64,000 nucleotides of DNA, taken from NCBI GenBank assembly GCA_963845485.1, contig CAWJSI010000016.1, positions 84,894 to 148,893 of the forward strand, given 5' to 3'. Both the position numbers and the translations under genes were made by a program. A model generated the notes under the pieces. The model made no database searches and had not been told where the DNA came from. It saw only the letters and a program-made list of their open reading frames with translations. The stretch comes from Bog-756 sp963845485. Its GTDB lineage: Bacteria > Actinomycetota > Acidimicrobiia > Acidimicrobiales > RAAP-2. Below, piece after piece: positions 43,356 to 52,684 of this stretch (its first letter is position 1; every line of letters starts with the position of its first letter).

Positions 43356-44639
43356 TCAGGCGTCGACTCCGGGCAGCGGGGCCCGGTCGTCGGCCCGTAC
43401 CCGCATGGCCTCGAGGAAGCGAACGGCCCCCATGGTGGTGTGCCGGGAGCGGATGGAAGCCAGGACATCGAAGGCGTGCTGGGCCCGGGGCAGCTCGACG
43501 GCGGCCACCGGCGCTTGGGACGCCAGCCGCAACTGGGCGACGAAATACCTGGCCACCGCCACCGGGACGAGGGTGTCGTTGACGCCGTGGAACACCATCA
43601 TGGGCGGCGCATCCGAGGTGACCCGGCGGTCGGGCGAGGCCTCCTCGAAGAGCTGGGGGTTGTCGACACTCGACGTCTTCATGACCAGGCGCTCCAGCAG
43701 GTCGAGGCTCCCATTCCCGTAGGCGCCGGATCGCTCCGGGTCGCCGGTGGTGTCGTAGACGCCGTAGAAGGGCACGCAGGCATCGACCGAGGCGTCCAGG
43801 TCCTCGAACCCGGGCTGCCATGCCGCCTCGCCGGGGGTCAGGGCGAGGAGCGCCGAGAGATGGCCTCCGGCCGACCCCCCCGCCACGGCGATGAATCCGG
43901 GGTCCCCGCCGTACCCGGCGATGTGCTCTCGGACCCAGGCCACGGCCCGCTTGCAGTCCACGACGTGGGCCGGCCAGGTGGCCCGGGGACTGAGCCGGTA
44001 GTTGACGGCCACACACACCCAACCCCGCTGGACCAGCTCGTGCATCATCGGGATGCCCTGCTCCCGCTTGTCCCCGATGACCCACGCCCCGCCGTGGATG
44101 TACACCAGCACCGGGGCGTCCACCGGGACCACACCCCGTCGGGTCAGCACGTCCAGCTTGTGCCGGTAGTTACCGTCGCCCCAGTAGTCGATGTTCTTCG
44201 CCCTGCGGATGCCCCGGAAGCGGAACGGGATGGCGATGACCAGCCGCCAGCGATGGTTCCAGGCCGGGAGCGGGTCACGGGCCAGAGCGGCGATGGCGCC
44301 GCCGGTGGCCCGTTCCAGAGCCTCGTCGACCAGGTCGGCAGCCCCCGACGCCACCCGGGCCAGGTTGATATAGGCCACGGTGGTGAGGACGGCGACGGCC
44401 AGCCCCACCCACCCGGGCCACTCCGAGAGGGCCCGGTTCAGGCCCAGAGCCACCGAACCGGCCACCAACAGCACCGCCATATGGACCGGGAGCTCGCCCG
44501 GAATCCAACCCATGGCGAAACTGGTCACGGTGAAGGGCTCACGGCGGACCGGGAAGTAGGCGTTGACCGCCAGGATCGCGAAGACCAAGCTGACTGCGAG
44601 GAACACCCAAGCCACCCCTCCATACAACACGCTCCGCAC
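43356..44639 (-). CDS. Membrane-anchored HSL-type esterase/lipase
   Basis: A 427-residue alpha/beta hydrolase. Three N-terminal hydrophobic helices (residues about 5-95) anchor it. The catalytic domain has VYIHGGAWVIGDKREQG (oxyanion HGG), nucleophile AGGSAGGHL, Asp in HGVNDTLVPV and His in RAQHAFDV. This is the hormone-sensitive-lipase family; mycobacterial Lip proteins share the layout. It is divergent from the WS/DGAT gene, which suggests linked storage-lipid or wax-ester metabolism. Confidence 0.88.
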   Translation of the reverse strand: MRSVLYGGVAWVFLAVSLVFAILAVNAYFPVRREPFTVTSFAMGWIPGELPVHMAVLLVAGSVALGLNRALSEWPGWVGLAVAVLTTVAYINLARVASGAADLVDEALERATGGAIAALARDPLPAWNHRWRLVIAIPFRFRGIRRAKNIDYWGDGNYRHKLDVLTRRGVVPVDAPVLVYIHGGAWVIGDKREQGIPMMHELVQRGWVCVAVNYRLSPRATWPAHVVDCKRAVAWVREHIAGYGGDPGFIAVAGGSAGGHLSALLALTPGEAAWQPGFEDLDASVDACVPFYGVYDTTGDPERSGAYGNGSLDLLERLVMKTSSVDNPQLFEEASPDRRVTSDAPPMMVFHGVNDTLVPVAVARYFVAQLRLASQAPVAAVELPRAQHAFDVLASIRSRHTTMGAVRFLEAMRVRADDRAPLPGVDA

Positions 44640-44706
44640 GGCGGAGTGAAACCAATCGGCGGCAGGTCCCGGGGGGTGGGCATCGGACTAAGGAGGGAAT
44701 ACGGGC

Positions 44707-46221
44707 ATGGAACGACTGAGCGGGCTCGACGCAAGCTTCCTCTACCTCGAGACCCCGAGCCTGCACATGCAGGTGGCTCTATGCCTGATCTTCGACCCCT
44801 CGACGGTGCCCGGCGGCTACTCCTTCGACCGCATGAAGGGCTCGATCGAGGCCCGCCTGCCCGCTGCCCCCGTGTTCCGCCGACGTCTGATGGAGGTGCC
44901 GTTCCGGCTCGGGCACCCGGTATGGATCGACGACGCCGAGTTCGATATCGACTATCACGTACGCCTGGCGGCGGTGCCCCACCCCGGTGGGCTCCGCCAA
45001 CTCGCCGACCTGGCCGGGGACATCACCGGACGTCCCTTGGACCGGTCGAGGCCCCTGTGGGAGATGTGGATCGTCGAGGGCCTGACTGACGGTCGTATCG
45101 GGTTCGTGGCCAAGATGCACCACTCGACGGTGGACGGGGTCTCGGGGGCGGCACTCCTCTCGGTCCTCTTCGATCTGAGCCCCGAGCCCGCCGTCGAGAG
45201 CCTGCCTCCCGAGCAGCCCGTGGACGGGCGGGTGCCCTCGGGCCTCGAGCTGATGACCCAGGCCGTGGTGGCCCGCACCCTCCGTCCCCTCGAAATGACC
45301 CGCGACCTGATACGCACCGGACAACGGGTTCTGGACGTACGACGTGTCCGCCAGGAGCCCCACAACCGCGCCCCCCAGGCCAAGGCCGCCCTTCCCCTGT
45401 CGGCCCCGCGGACCTCGTTCAACGGGGCCATCACCTGGCGCCGCAGCGTGGCCTTGACCGCCATCGGCCTGGAGGATGTGAAGCGGTTGAAGAACGCCAC
45501 CGGGACGACGGTGAACGACGTGGTGTTGGCGGTGTGCACGAGTGCGCTGCGGGGCTTCCTCCTCGAGGGGGACGAGCTCCCGATCAAACCCCTGGTGGCG
45601 GTGGTGCCCGTCTCGGTCCGCTCCGACGTCGACGACCCCCGCGGCTCCAACCAGCTCTCCACCATGTTCGTCCAGCTCCCCGTCGAACTGCACAACCCCC
45701 TCGAGCGGCTCCAGGCCATCCACGACGGCACGCTCGGGGCCAAAGAGGAGCACGAGGCCCTCGGACCGGACACCCTGATCACCTGGGCCGAGCACGGCAC
45801 GCCCAACTTCTTCGCCAGTGCGGCCCGGTTCTACTCCCGGATGCGGTTGGCCGACCGCCACCGCCCCATCGCCAACCTGGTCATCTCCAACGTCCCCGGC
45901 CCCGACTTTCCTCTCTATCTGGCCGGGGCCGAGCTCCAGTCCGGGTTCCCGCTCGGACCGGTCATGGACGGGATGGGCATAAACATCACCATCATGAGCT
46001 ACCAGGGCATCCTCTACTGGGGCATCCACGCCAGCCCTGACACCATCCCCCGCCTGTGGAGCCTCACCGCTGCCGTACCGCTGGCGCTGGACGAGCTACT
46101 CCTGGCTGCCGGCGAAGGGCCGGCCGTCTACCGGTCCGAAGACGCTGCCACCGCCGTCCGGGCTTCGGGCGTCGACATCGGCGCGATGGGGACTCCGAGG
46201 CGACCGACGAGGGCGTCGTAG
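44707..46221 (+). CDS. Wax ester synthase/diacylglycerol acyltransferase
   Basis: A 504-residue WS/DGAT (PF03007). It acylates fatty alcohols or diacylglycerol with acyl-CoA. The opening MERLSGLDASFLYLETPSLHMQVA is diagnostic, the catalytic HHxxxDG is MHHSTVDGVSG, and NDVVLAVCTSALRGFL, NVPGPDFPLYLAG and GMGINITIMSYQG follow. A strong AAGGAGGG precedes ATG. Actinobacteria use such enzymes to store triacylglycerol or wax. Confidence 0.95.
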   Translation: MERLSGLDASFLYLETPSLHMQVALCLIFDPSTVPGGYSFDRMKGSIEARLPAAPVFRRRLMEVPFRLGHPVWIDDAEFDIDYHVRLAAVPHPGGLRQLADLAGDITGRPLDRSRPLWEMWIVEGLTDGRIGFVAKMHHSTVDGVSGAALLSVLFDLSPEPAVESLPPEQPVDGRVPSGLELMTQAVVARTLRPLEMTRDLIRTGQRVLDVRRVRQEPHNRAPQAKAALPLSAPRTSFNGAITWRRSVALTAIGLEDVKRLKNATGTTVNDVVLAVCTSALRGFLLEGDELPIKPLVAVVPVSVRSDVDDPRGSNQLSTMFVQLPVELHNPLERLQAIHDGTLGAKEEHEALGPDTLITWAEHGTPNFFASAARFYSRMRLADRHRPIANLVISNVPGPDFPLYLAGAELQSGFPLGPVMDGMGINITIMSYQGILYWGIHASPDTIPRLWSLTAAVPLALDELLLAAGEGPAVYRSEDAATAVRASGVDIGAMGTPRRPTRAS

Positions 46222-46257
46222 GGACCCGGGGGGCGGGCCACCGACCCACGGACCCGG

Positions 46258-47505
46258 TCAGGGGGAGGGTGCGATGGCCATCGACGAGGCTCCCGTGCAC
46301 ACCGGAATGGCCCGGCCGAAGGTCTGGGAGACGGGTTCGTAGGGCAGGACCGAGTCGAATCCCTCGACCACATAGGCGTCGGATCCCGAAGCGTCGAGGA
46401 CGATGTCGGTGGGGTGTTGGGTCCCCGAACTGGGCTCGCCGGCGGACTGGCCCGGCAGACGGACCGGGGCGGGAGGATTGGTGAAGCTGGTGATGGGGAC
46501 GGGGTTGATCCAGTTGTTGGCCGAGTCCGCCACCAGCAGCGAGCTGCCGTCGTGCTCCACGGCCACCGCCGCCGGGGCGGCGATGCCGTAGTTGTCGAAG
46601 CTGGCCGCGGCGCCGACCGACGCCGTGGCGGTGGCGATGGGAAGCACCCGGCCCCCGAAGTCCGGTGTCCCCTGGCCTACGACATAGACCGTGGCACCGT
46701 CGGCGGTGACGGCAATCCCGTGGGGCGAGTAGACCGACGAGACGCTCAGACCGGTCGGGATGGTCGCACCCACCGAGTCGTCGGCCGTATTGACGGGCAC
46801 CACACCCCCGGCCACCAACGCGTAGACGGTGGGCGCTGCAGGGTCGAGCGCCAACCCGTAGATGGTCCGGCCCGCACCGAGGTCGACCGGCTTGCCCACT
46901 TCTCGGTGGGCCACGTCGACCGGGACGACCGTGCTCCCGCTGGCCGCCAGCACGGTGTGGCCGCCGGGAAGGACCACGATGGCGTGGGTGGCCCCCTGTC
47001 CGGGGATGTCGATGGGCCGCCCGGCCCGCTGGGTGACCAGGTCGATGGGGATGACCACGTTCTGGGTCCCGACCGAGGAGGTGGGCGTCGATGTCGTGCT
47101 GGGCGGGGGTGGGGTGACCGTCGTGGTACCCACCGGAGCGGAGCTCGGGGTCGACGACGCCGGGCCGGTGGCGGCACCATCGGCTGTCACCACGTAGGCC
47201 TCCTGTCCGTCGGCGGAGACAGAGACGGCGAAGTCACCGAGGTCAGGGGTGCCCGAGATGGGAAGCGGGATCGGTGCCTCGGCGGTCTGGGTGGCGAGTT
47301 CGATCGGTGTGACGGCGTTGGAGCACACCACATAGCCCATCGATCCGGCCGGAGCGAGAGATGACCCTCCCACCGGAGCGGGGTGCGGTTGGGCAAAGAG
47401 GCCGCAGCCGGACAGGAGCACGGAGGCCAGGCCCAACGAGACGGCAAGGACCGGGCCGGAGCCCCGGCTGCACGGGGGTGTTCGGATCGGAGTCATGCGT
47501 GGCAC
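46258..47505 (-). CDS. YVTN-like beta-propeller lipoprotein
   Basis: A 415-residue protein with signal and lipobox VLLSGC, then repeated propeller blades (GQEAYVVTADG, ATVYVVGQGTPDFGGRVLPI, TDIVLDASGSDAYVVEG) and a Ser/Thr/Pro linker (residues about 115-150) that splits the first blade from the rest. Likely an extracellular binding protein; no catalytic motif seen. Start GTG 47505 or ATG 47496. It converges on the WS/DGAT gene. Confidence 0.78.
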   Translation of the reverse strand: MPRMTPIRTPPCSRGSGPVLAVSLGLASVLLSGCGLFAQPHPAPVGGSSLAPAGSMGYVVCSNAVTPIELATQTAEAPIPLPISGTPDLGDFAVSVSADGQEAYVVTADGAATGPASSTPSSAPVGTTTVTPPPPSTTSTPTSSVGTQNVVIPIDLVTQRAGRPIDIPGQGATHAIVVLPGGHTVLAASGSTVVPVDVAHREVGKPVDLGAGRTIYGLALDPAAPTVYALVAGGVVPVNTADDSVGATIPTGLSVSSVYSPHGIAVTADGATVYVVGQGTPDFGGRVLPIATATASVGAAASFDNYGIAAPAAVAVEHDGSSLLVADSANNWINPVPITSFTNPPAPVRLPGQSAGEPSSGTQHPTDIVLDASGSDAYVVEGFDSVLPYEPVSQTFGRAIPVCTGASSMAIAPSP

Positions 47506-47592
47506 GACCCTAGTTACGCCGACCCCCCTTGCTGGGGCACCGTCCCGTGGCGGGATCGGCCCCAGGGTCCACGGCCCGTCGGCCCGGAGCGT

Positions 47593-47892
47593 TCAGGAGT
47601 GCTGAAACTGGGGCACGCCGTCCACCTCGAAGGCGAACTCGTCGACGTAGCACCACCACCACGCCTCACCGGGCTCGAAGGACTGGATGAGGGGATGGCC
47701 CCCCTCGTCGAAGTGAGCGGTGGCGTGCCGTCCCGGCGAGTTGTCACAACAGCCCACGTGGCCGCAGATCATGCACATCCGCAGGTGGACCCAGGTGCCG
47801 CCTTCGCGGAGGCAGTCCTCGCATCCGTCGGCCGAGGGTCTCACCTCCTGCACCTGATCGAGGTGGTGGCAGAACTCCTCGGCATCGGTCAT
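47593..47892 (-). CDS. UBP-type zinc-finger protein
   Basis: A 99-residue protein with the ZnF-UBP pattern: HHLDQVQEVRPSADGCEDCLREG, HLRMCMICGHVGCCDNSPGRHATAHF, HPLIQSFEPGEAWWWCYVD. In eukaryotes this domain binds the ubiquitin C-terminus; the bacterial role is unknown. All zinc ligands appear present. ATG 47892 follows GGAGGAG. Confidence 0.88.
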   Translation of the reverse strand: MTDAEEFCHHLDQVQEVRPSADGCEDCLREGGTWVHLRMCMICGHVGCCDNSPGRHATAHFDEGGHPLIQSFEPGEAWWWCYVDEFAFEVDGVPQFQHS

Positions 47893-48298
47893 GGTGACTC
47901 CTCCACTGCTTCTCCGGTGGCGCGGCACCGGCACCGGCACCCGCGGCTCGCCCGACTGCCCCGATGGTACCGGTCGTCTCCCCGGGTGGCACGCTCGGAG
48001 CGCGGCCGGCAACGGGCTGGTGGTACTCCCCGCCGCCAAGGGGTCCGACCCGATCTCGGTGCCCGGCGGGCATCAGTGCTGGCCGGTGCCGGACCCGGCC
48101 ACCCTCACCGATCCGAGGTGCTCGATCCCGTTAGCATTCGCCACGCCGAGCGGGCACCTCCCGTCCGGCACGAACCGGCCCCGGCCGGTCGTCTCGTCCA
48201 CCTGTCCTGACCCCGAGGAGTGTCGCCGCCTTGATCGTGCCGGTCCCCGAGCGTGCCGCGACGACCGCACCCATGACATCGGGAACCGAGGTGGCCCA
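47893..48298. other. Divergent intergenic region
   Basis: About 400 bases between the UBP zinc-finger gene and the LtrA gene. It must contain both promoters; TAGCAT at 48132-48137 on the plus strand is a candidate -10 with a long leader. A short GGCACC triplet-like repeat occurs near 47930. No gene seen. Confidence 0.4.
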
Positions 48299-49483
48299 GT
48301 GACGGCAACCGGGTGGCTTCGGGCCATGGGTCCACGGTCCACAGACGAGGACCATCGGGCCTCGACCCCGCTCGAGCTCCTCTTCGACCTGTGCTTCGTC
48401 GTAGCCGTCTCGCAGGCAGCGGCCCAGCTCAACCACGGCATCTCGGCCGGTCGGGTCGGGTCCAGTGTGGTCGGCTACCTCATGGTGTTCTTCGCCATCT
48501 GGTGGGCCTGGATGAACTTCACCTGGTTCGCCTCGGCCTACGACATCGACGACGTTCCCTACCGGCTCCTGACGTTCGTCCAGATCGCCGGGGCCCTCAT
48601 CCTGGCCGCCGGCGTCGCCTCCGCCTTCAGCTCGGGCGACTTCGCCACCATCACCGTGGGCTACGTGGTCATGCGGGTGGCCATGGTGGCTCAGTGGATG
48701 CGGGCGGCGGCCTCGGATCCTGCAGGTCGTCCGGTGGCCCACCGCTACGCCCTCGGGATCACCATCCTCCAGATCGGTTGGGTGGTGCGACTCTTCCTAC
48801 CTCGTTCGTGGGACAACGTCACCTTCTGCGTGCTGGCGGCAGGCGAGATGGCCCTGCCCTGGTGGGGCGAGCGGGGGGGCCGGCCCACCACCTGGCATCC
48901 CGGACACATCAATGAGCGCTATGGGCTCTTCACGCTCATCGTCCTCGGCGAGAGTGTGGCCGCCGCCACCATCGCCATCCAAGAGGCGGTATCCGCCGAT
49001 TCGATCTCGGCCACGCTCGCCGGGTTGGCCGTGGGCGGCCTGGCCCTCGTGTTCGGGCTCTGGTGGTGGTACTTCGAGCACCCCGCCGAAGAGGCGCTGC
49101 GGCTCTCCCGGAGCCTGTCCTATCTCTGGGGCTACGCGCACTACTTCGTTTTCGCCTCGGTGGCCGCCTTCGGCGCCGGCCTCGAGGTGGCAGTGCACAC
49201 GGTGGAACATCACGGGTCCGCCTCCAGCACTACCGCCGCGCTGGCCGTGGCCGTCCCAGTATCCGTCTTTTTGGTGGTGACAGCGGCCCTGCACACTGTC
49301 TTCCACCCGGACTGGGCCCTGCCCCGGTGGTGCACCCCGCTCGCCGTCGTCGCCCTCCTGGCCCTGGCCTTCGCGGGGGGTGTGGTCAGTCTGGCCGTGG
49401 TGGTCCCGCTGATGGCCCTGGTAGTGGCGGGGCTGGTGGCAGCGGACTCGCGGAGTTCGCGGTACGGCGCTCCCATCGGGTAG
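48299..49483 (+). CDS. LtrA family membrane protein
   Basis: A 394-residue membrane protein with about ten helices and the LtrA hallmark STPLELLFDLCFVVAVSQAAAQL, later ERYGLFTLIVLGESVAAAT. Low-temperature-requirement A proteins are of unknown mechanism. GTG 48299 is preceded by GAGGTGG; ATG 48326 is an alternative. Its last 98 bases run antisense to the end of the EAL-GAF gene. Confidence 0.88.
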   Translation: MTATGWLRAMGPRSTDEDHRASTPLELLFDLCFVVAVSQAAAQLNHGISAGRVGSSVVGYLMVFFAIWWAWMNFTWFASAYDIDDVPYRLLTFVQIAGALILAAGVASAFSSGDFATITVGYVVMRVAMVAQWMRAAASDPAGRPVAHRYALGITILQIGWVVRLFLPRSWDNVTFCVLAAGEMALPWWGERGGRPTTWHPGHINERYGLFTLIVLGESVAAATIAIQEAVSADSISATLAGLAVGGLALVFGLWWWYFEHPAEEALRLSRSLSYLWGYAHYFVFASVAAFGAGLEVAVHTVEHHGSASSTTAALAVAVPVSVFLVVTAALHTVFHPDWALPRWCTPLAVVALLALAFAGGVVSLAVVVPLMALVVAGLVAADSRSSRYGAPIG

Positions 49484-51266
49484 GCAAGGGGCCGCCCTGT
49501 CGCGGGGCCCGCCGCTCCCAGCGGACCGGGGATTCCGGGAGCGCTACCCGTCGGCGGGAGGCCAGCGCCGAGGCCACGTGGTCGGTCAGGGTTTCGAGCG
49601 GCCGCACCTCGGCCCCGTCCAACTGGAGGGGGCGTGAGTGGGCCAGCACCACACTGCCCAGCCTGGCCCGCTGGGCCCAGAGGGGCAGGACCATCACCAC
49701 CCGGGCGCCGGCGTCCCGCAAGCTGTCGGTGCCGACGAAGCCCCGGCCGAGTGCGTCACCGCCCGTGTAACACGAGCGGATGTCGTTCACGAGCGATGAC
49801 AGGGATTGGAGCTCGGAGGGGGACAGCGCCATCAGGGCCTCACCCAGTGGGCCCACCGCAACCTCGACCGACGGGCGATCGGGGCCGTTCATGATCAGCG
49901 CCGCCGAGTCCAGCCTCGACGCGTCCCGGAGGCAGCGCAACAGCCGGTCGGGCATCTGGGGGTTGTCGGCAATCCCGGAGATGACCACCGATGCCCGGAC
50001 CGTGCGGTCCCATGACGACTCCTCCAGGTGATCCCCGATCACCTGGAGACGCTCGGCCAACCAGGCGGCGTACCGTTCCATCTGGGCCAGCATCCCGCCC
50101 GGCAGCGGGGTGAGGGACTCGATGTTGAGCGCACCCACGGTGTTCCCCCCGATGACGATGGGGACGCAGATCTCCGACACCACGCCCGGGATGGCCTCGA
50201 GATACGCCGGGTTCTTGGACACGTCGGGGACGACGATGGGCTTGCCGGTCTTCCAGGTCCGGCCGGTGATGCCCGAGGACCCGGACATGCCGTCCAAGAT
50301 CTGCCACAGGCCCCGCTGAGCTGTGCACCGGAGCTCGCCGTGCCGCTCGAGGTAGGCGCTCGGCATGACCTGGCCCTGCCGGAAGAGATGCTCGACGACG
50401 GCCGCACAGGCCCGACGGGAGTCCGGGGCGCGGTCGAGGGCCTCGATCATGCGCTCCTCGGCCGCCGACCATTGGCCCGGCTGGCGGCTCACCCGGGCGG
50501 TGTTGGCTCGGGAGAGGTCGTTGACGACCGGCCACTTGGTGGCAGGACGGGCCAACAGGTATCCCTGAACGAGGTCGACCTCGGCATCCCGCAGGACCTC
50601 GAGCTCCTCGGCGGTCTCCACCCCCTCGGCGATGACGCTGGTTCCGACCTCGGCGGCGAAGGCGGCCATGGCCCCCACGAGGGCGCGTCGGTTGCGGTCC
50701 CGGTCGAGGTCGCGTACGAGTTCACGGTCGAGCTTCAAGAAGTCGGGGGTGAGCTCGATCACGTGGCGCAGGCTCGAGTAGCCCGCCCCGGCGTCGTCGA
50801 TGGCGATCCTCACCCCACGGGCCAGCCACGGCGCCAGGTCCCGGCGAAGGCTGTCGTAGTCCTCCACCGCCTCCTGCTCGGTCAGCTCCACCACCACCCG
50901 CTCGGGGAGCCGGTCGAGCAGAGCCAGGGCGGCGGGCTCGGCCAGCAACGAGGGGCTCAGGTTGACGAAGAGGAGGCGATCGTCGGGCGGGGCACCGAGG
51001 TCGGTGGCCGCGGCGAGGCAGGCGATCTCGAGGGCGGTGCGCAGTCCGACCTCCTCGGACTTGGCCAACCACCAGTCGGGAGAGCGCACCGGATCGAGAG
51101 GCATACGGGCCAACGCCTCGTAGCCCACGATGAGTTGGTCGGCCGGACGCACCACCGGCTGGACGAAGGCCTCGACCACACCGGGCTCGCAGAGGAACTG
51201 GATGGCGCGCCGGACCGCGAACGGGCTGTCCGAATCCAGACCGAGTTGCTCGGACGACAGGGCCAT
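49386..51266 (-). CDS. EAL-GAF cyclic-di-GMP phosphodiesterase
   Basis: A 626-residue cytoplasmic protein. The EAL domain (residues about 25-260) keeps the catalytic set: VGYEALARM, LLFVNLSP, VELTEQEAVEDY, IAIDDAGAGYSSL, FLKLDREL, VIAEGVET and QGYLLARP, so it should hydrolyse c-di-GMP. A GAF domain (about 300-420: GQVMPSAYLERHGELRCTAQ, ITGRTWKTGKPIVVPDV) and a second GAF-like region (about 430-590) follow, then a Pro/Arg tail. No GGDEF domain. The tail is encoded across the end of the LtrA gene. Confidence 0.9.
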   Translation of the reverse strand: MALSSEQLGLDSDSPFAVRRAIQFLCEPGVVEAFVQPVVRPADQLIVGYEALARMPLDPVRSPDWWLAKSEEVGLRTALEIACLAAATDLGAPPDDRLLFVNLSPSLLAEPAALALLDRLPERVVVELTEQEAVEDYDSLRRDLAPWLARGVRIAIDDAGAGYSSLRHVIELTPDFLKLDRELVRDLDRDRNRRALVGAMAAFAAEVGTSVIAEGVETAEELEVLRDAEVDLVQGYLLARPATKWPVVNDLSRANTARVSRQPGQWSAAEERMIEALDRAPDSRRACAAVVEHLFRQGQVMPSAYLERHGELRCTAQRGLWQILDGMSGSSGITGRTWKTGKPIVVPDVSKNPAYLEAIPGVVSEICVPIVIGGNTVGALNIESLTPLPGGMLAQMERYAAWLAERLQVIGDHLEESSWDRTVRASVVISGIADNPQMPDRLLRCLRDASRLDSAALIMNGPDRPSVEVAVGPLGEALMALSPSELQSLSSLVNDIRSCYTGGDALGRGFVGTDSLRDAGARVVMVLPLWAQRARLGSVVLAHSRPLQLDGAEVRPLETLTDHVASALASRRRVALPESPVRWERRAPRQGGPLPTRWERRTANSASPLPPAPPLPGPSAGPPRPD

Positions 51267-51357
51267 ATGCGAGTATCGGCGCGGGGGTTATGAACCTTAA
51301 GTCCTGGTCGTCACGTACTCGGCCCTCGAGAATCGTCCCCATCGGGCGCGCCGTCGC

Positions 51358-51363
51358 TACGCT
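51358..51363 (+). promoter_or_regulatory. -10 hexamer of a leaderless transcript
   Basis: TACGCT lies seven bases before ATG 51371. Confidence 0.45.
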
Positions 51364-51370
51364 TTTGCCC

Positions 51371-51736
51371 ATGGCCCACTTCGAGGTCGACGGCGACCAG
51401 TTGGCCCTCCGGCTCACCTCCGAGGAGCACCTCGAGGGCATGCACCGGGACGTGGTCGTCCCGAGGTCGGCAGTGGCCGTCATCCGGGTCACCGAGGACG
51501 TCTGGTCCGAGCTCCGTGGCATCCGGGCCCCCGGGACAGGGTTACCCGGGGTCATCGCCGTGGGCACCCGGCGAGGCTCGTTCGGTAAGGATTTTGCCGC
51601 CGTCCACGGGAAGGGCCGCGGCGTCGTGGTCGAGCTCGTCGGCCAGGACTTCTCCCGGTTGATCATCACGACGCCCGATCCCGAAGGGGTGGTGGGCCGC
51701 CTCACCGCCCCCCCACCGGAGCGGCCACCCTTGTAA
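51371..51736 (+). CDS. Small PH-like domain protein, unknown function
   Basis: A 121-residue protein, mainly beta: FEVDGDQLALRL, HRDVVVPRSAVAVIRV, GVIAVGTRRGSFGKDFAAV and RGVVVELVGQDFSRLIITTPDPEGVV. The pattern resembles bacterial PH-like proteins common in actinobacteria. No catalytic or membrane features. ATG 51371 is set by TACGCT seven bases upstream. Its stop codon abuts the palindrome before the mycofactocin-coupled SDR. Confidence 0.7.
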   Translation: MAHFEVDGDQLALRLTSEEHLEGMHRDVVVPRSAVAVIRVTEDVWSELRGIRAPGTGLPGVIAVGTRRGSFGKDFAAVHGKGRGVVVELVGQDFSRLIITTPDPEGVVGRLTAPPPERPPL

Positions 51737-51759
51737 ATGGCACTGAGTGCCATTACTAT
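51736..51759 (+). promoter_or_regulatory. Perfect palindromic operator and -10
   Basis: AATGGCACTGAGTGCCATT (51736-51754) is a perfect 19-bp palindrome, and TACTAT (51754-51759) begins on its last base. A repressor bound there would block transcription of the SDR-mftD pair. The half-site type is that of TetR-family operators; no regulator gene is adjacent. Confidence 0.65.
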
Positions 51760-51810
51760 CCCCGGGGTGGAAATCCATGGTGGCACGCCAGATCGGGAGG
51801 CCTAGCGGGC

Positions 51811-52620
51811 ATGGCCGGCCGGGTCGAGGGCAAAGTGGCGTTCATCACCGGGGCCGGTCGGGGCCAGGGCCGCAGCCACGCCGTCCGGCTGGCCGAGGAG
51901 GGCGCGGACATCATCGCCGTCGACGTCCTCGAGGACTACCCGTGGGTGGGATACCCCATGTCCGGCGCCGACGACCTGGCCGAGACGGTGCGGCTCGTCG
52001 AGGCACAGGGCCAGCGCATCGTGGCCGGACAGGCCGACGTGCGGAACGCGGGGGCGCTGGCGCAGCGTCTCGATGAGGGCATGGCGGTGTTCGGGCGGCT
52101 GGACATCGTCTGTGCCAACGCGGGAATCTGCAGCGTGCAGACGTGGGACCAGGTGACCCCCGAGATCTGGCAGGACACCCTCGACACCAATCTCACCGGG
52201 GTCTGGAACACCATGGTCACCGCGGTGCCCCATCTCATCGATGGTGGCGGCGGATCCATCATCGCCACCAGCTCGACCTCGGGCATCAAGGGCATCCCCT
52301 TCCTGTCCCCCTACGTGGCGGCCAAGCACGGGGTCACCGGGATCGCCCGCTCGCTGGCCAACGAGTTGGCCCGCCACCACATCCGGGTGAACACGGTGCA
52401 CCCGACCGGGGTCGACACCCCGATGCTGGTCGGGCTGGGGTCGTTGGCCCCGCTGCTCGAGACCGACCCCCACCTCAACGGCATCTTTCAGAACGCCCTG
52501 CCCGTCACCGTGCTCCAGGCCCGGGACGTGAGCGAAGCGGTGCTCTTCCTGGCCTCGGACGAGTCACGGTACGTCACGGGTCTCGAGTTCACCATCGACG
52601 CCGGCCAGACCATTCGATGA
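51811..52620 (+). CDS. Mycofactocin-coupled SDR oxidoreductase
   Basis: A 269-residue short-chain dehydrogenase. KVAFITGAGRGQGRSHAV is the NAD loop and YVAAKHG holds the catalytic Tyr and Lys. The segment YPMSGADDLAETVRLVEAQG, an insert after beta-2, is the hallmark of the mycofactocin-coupled family (TIGR03971), which keeps NADH bound and passes electrons to mycofactocin. The alcohol substrate is unknown. GGGAGG precedes ATG, and mftD follows 64 bases later. Confidence 0.92.
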   Translation: MAGRVEGKVAFITGAGRGQGRSHAVRLAEEGADIIAVDVLEDYPWVGYPMSGADDLAETVRLVEAQGQRIVAGQADVRNAGALAQRLDEGMAVFGRLDIVCANAGICSVQTWDQVTPEIWQDTLDTNLTGVWNTMVTAVPHLIDGGGGSIIATSSTSGIKGIPFLSPYVAAKHGVTGIARSLANELARHHIRVNTVHPTGVDTPMLVGLGSLAPLLETDPHLNGIFQNALPVTVLQARDVSEAVLFLASDESRYVTGLEFTIDAGQTIR

Positions 52621-52684
52621 GCGCCGGGGACGAGCGCGCCACGGGCGCCGGAGTCAGGACGGCAAGAAGGGAAACGACCCGCCC

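Noticed and set aside
47925..47945. Short GGCACC tandem repeat
   Set aside because: Only about three imperfect units in GC-rich noncoding DNA; no sign of a functional repeat or CRISPR.
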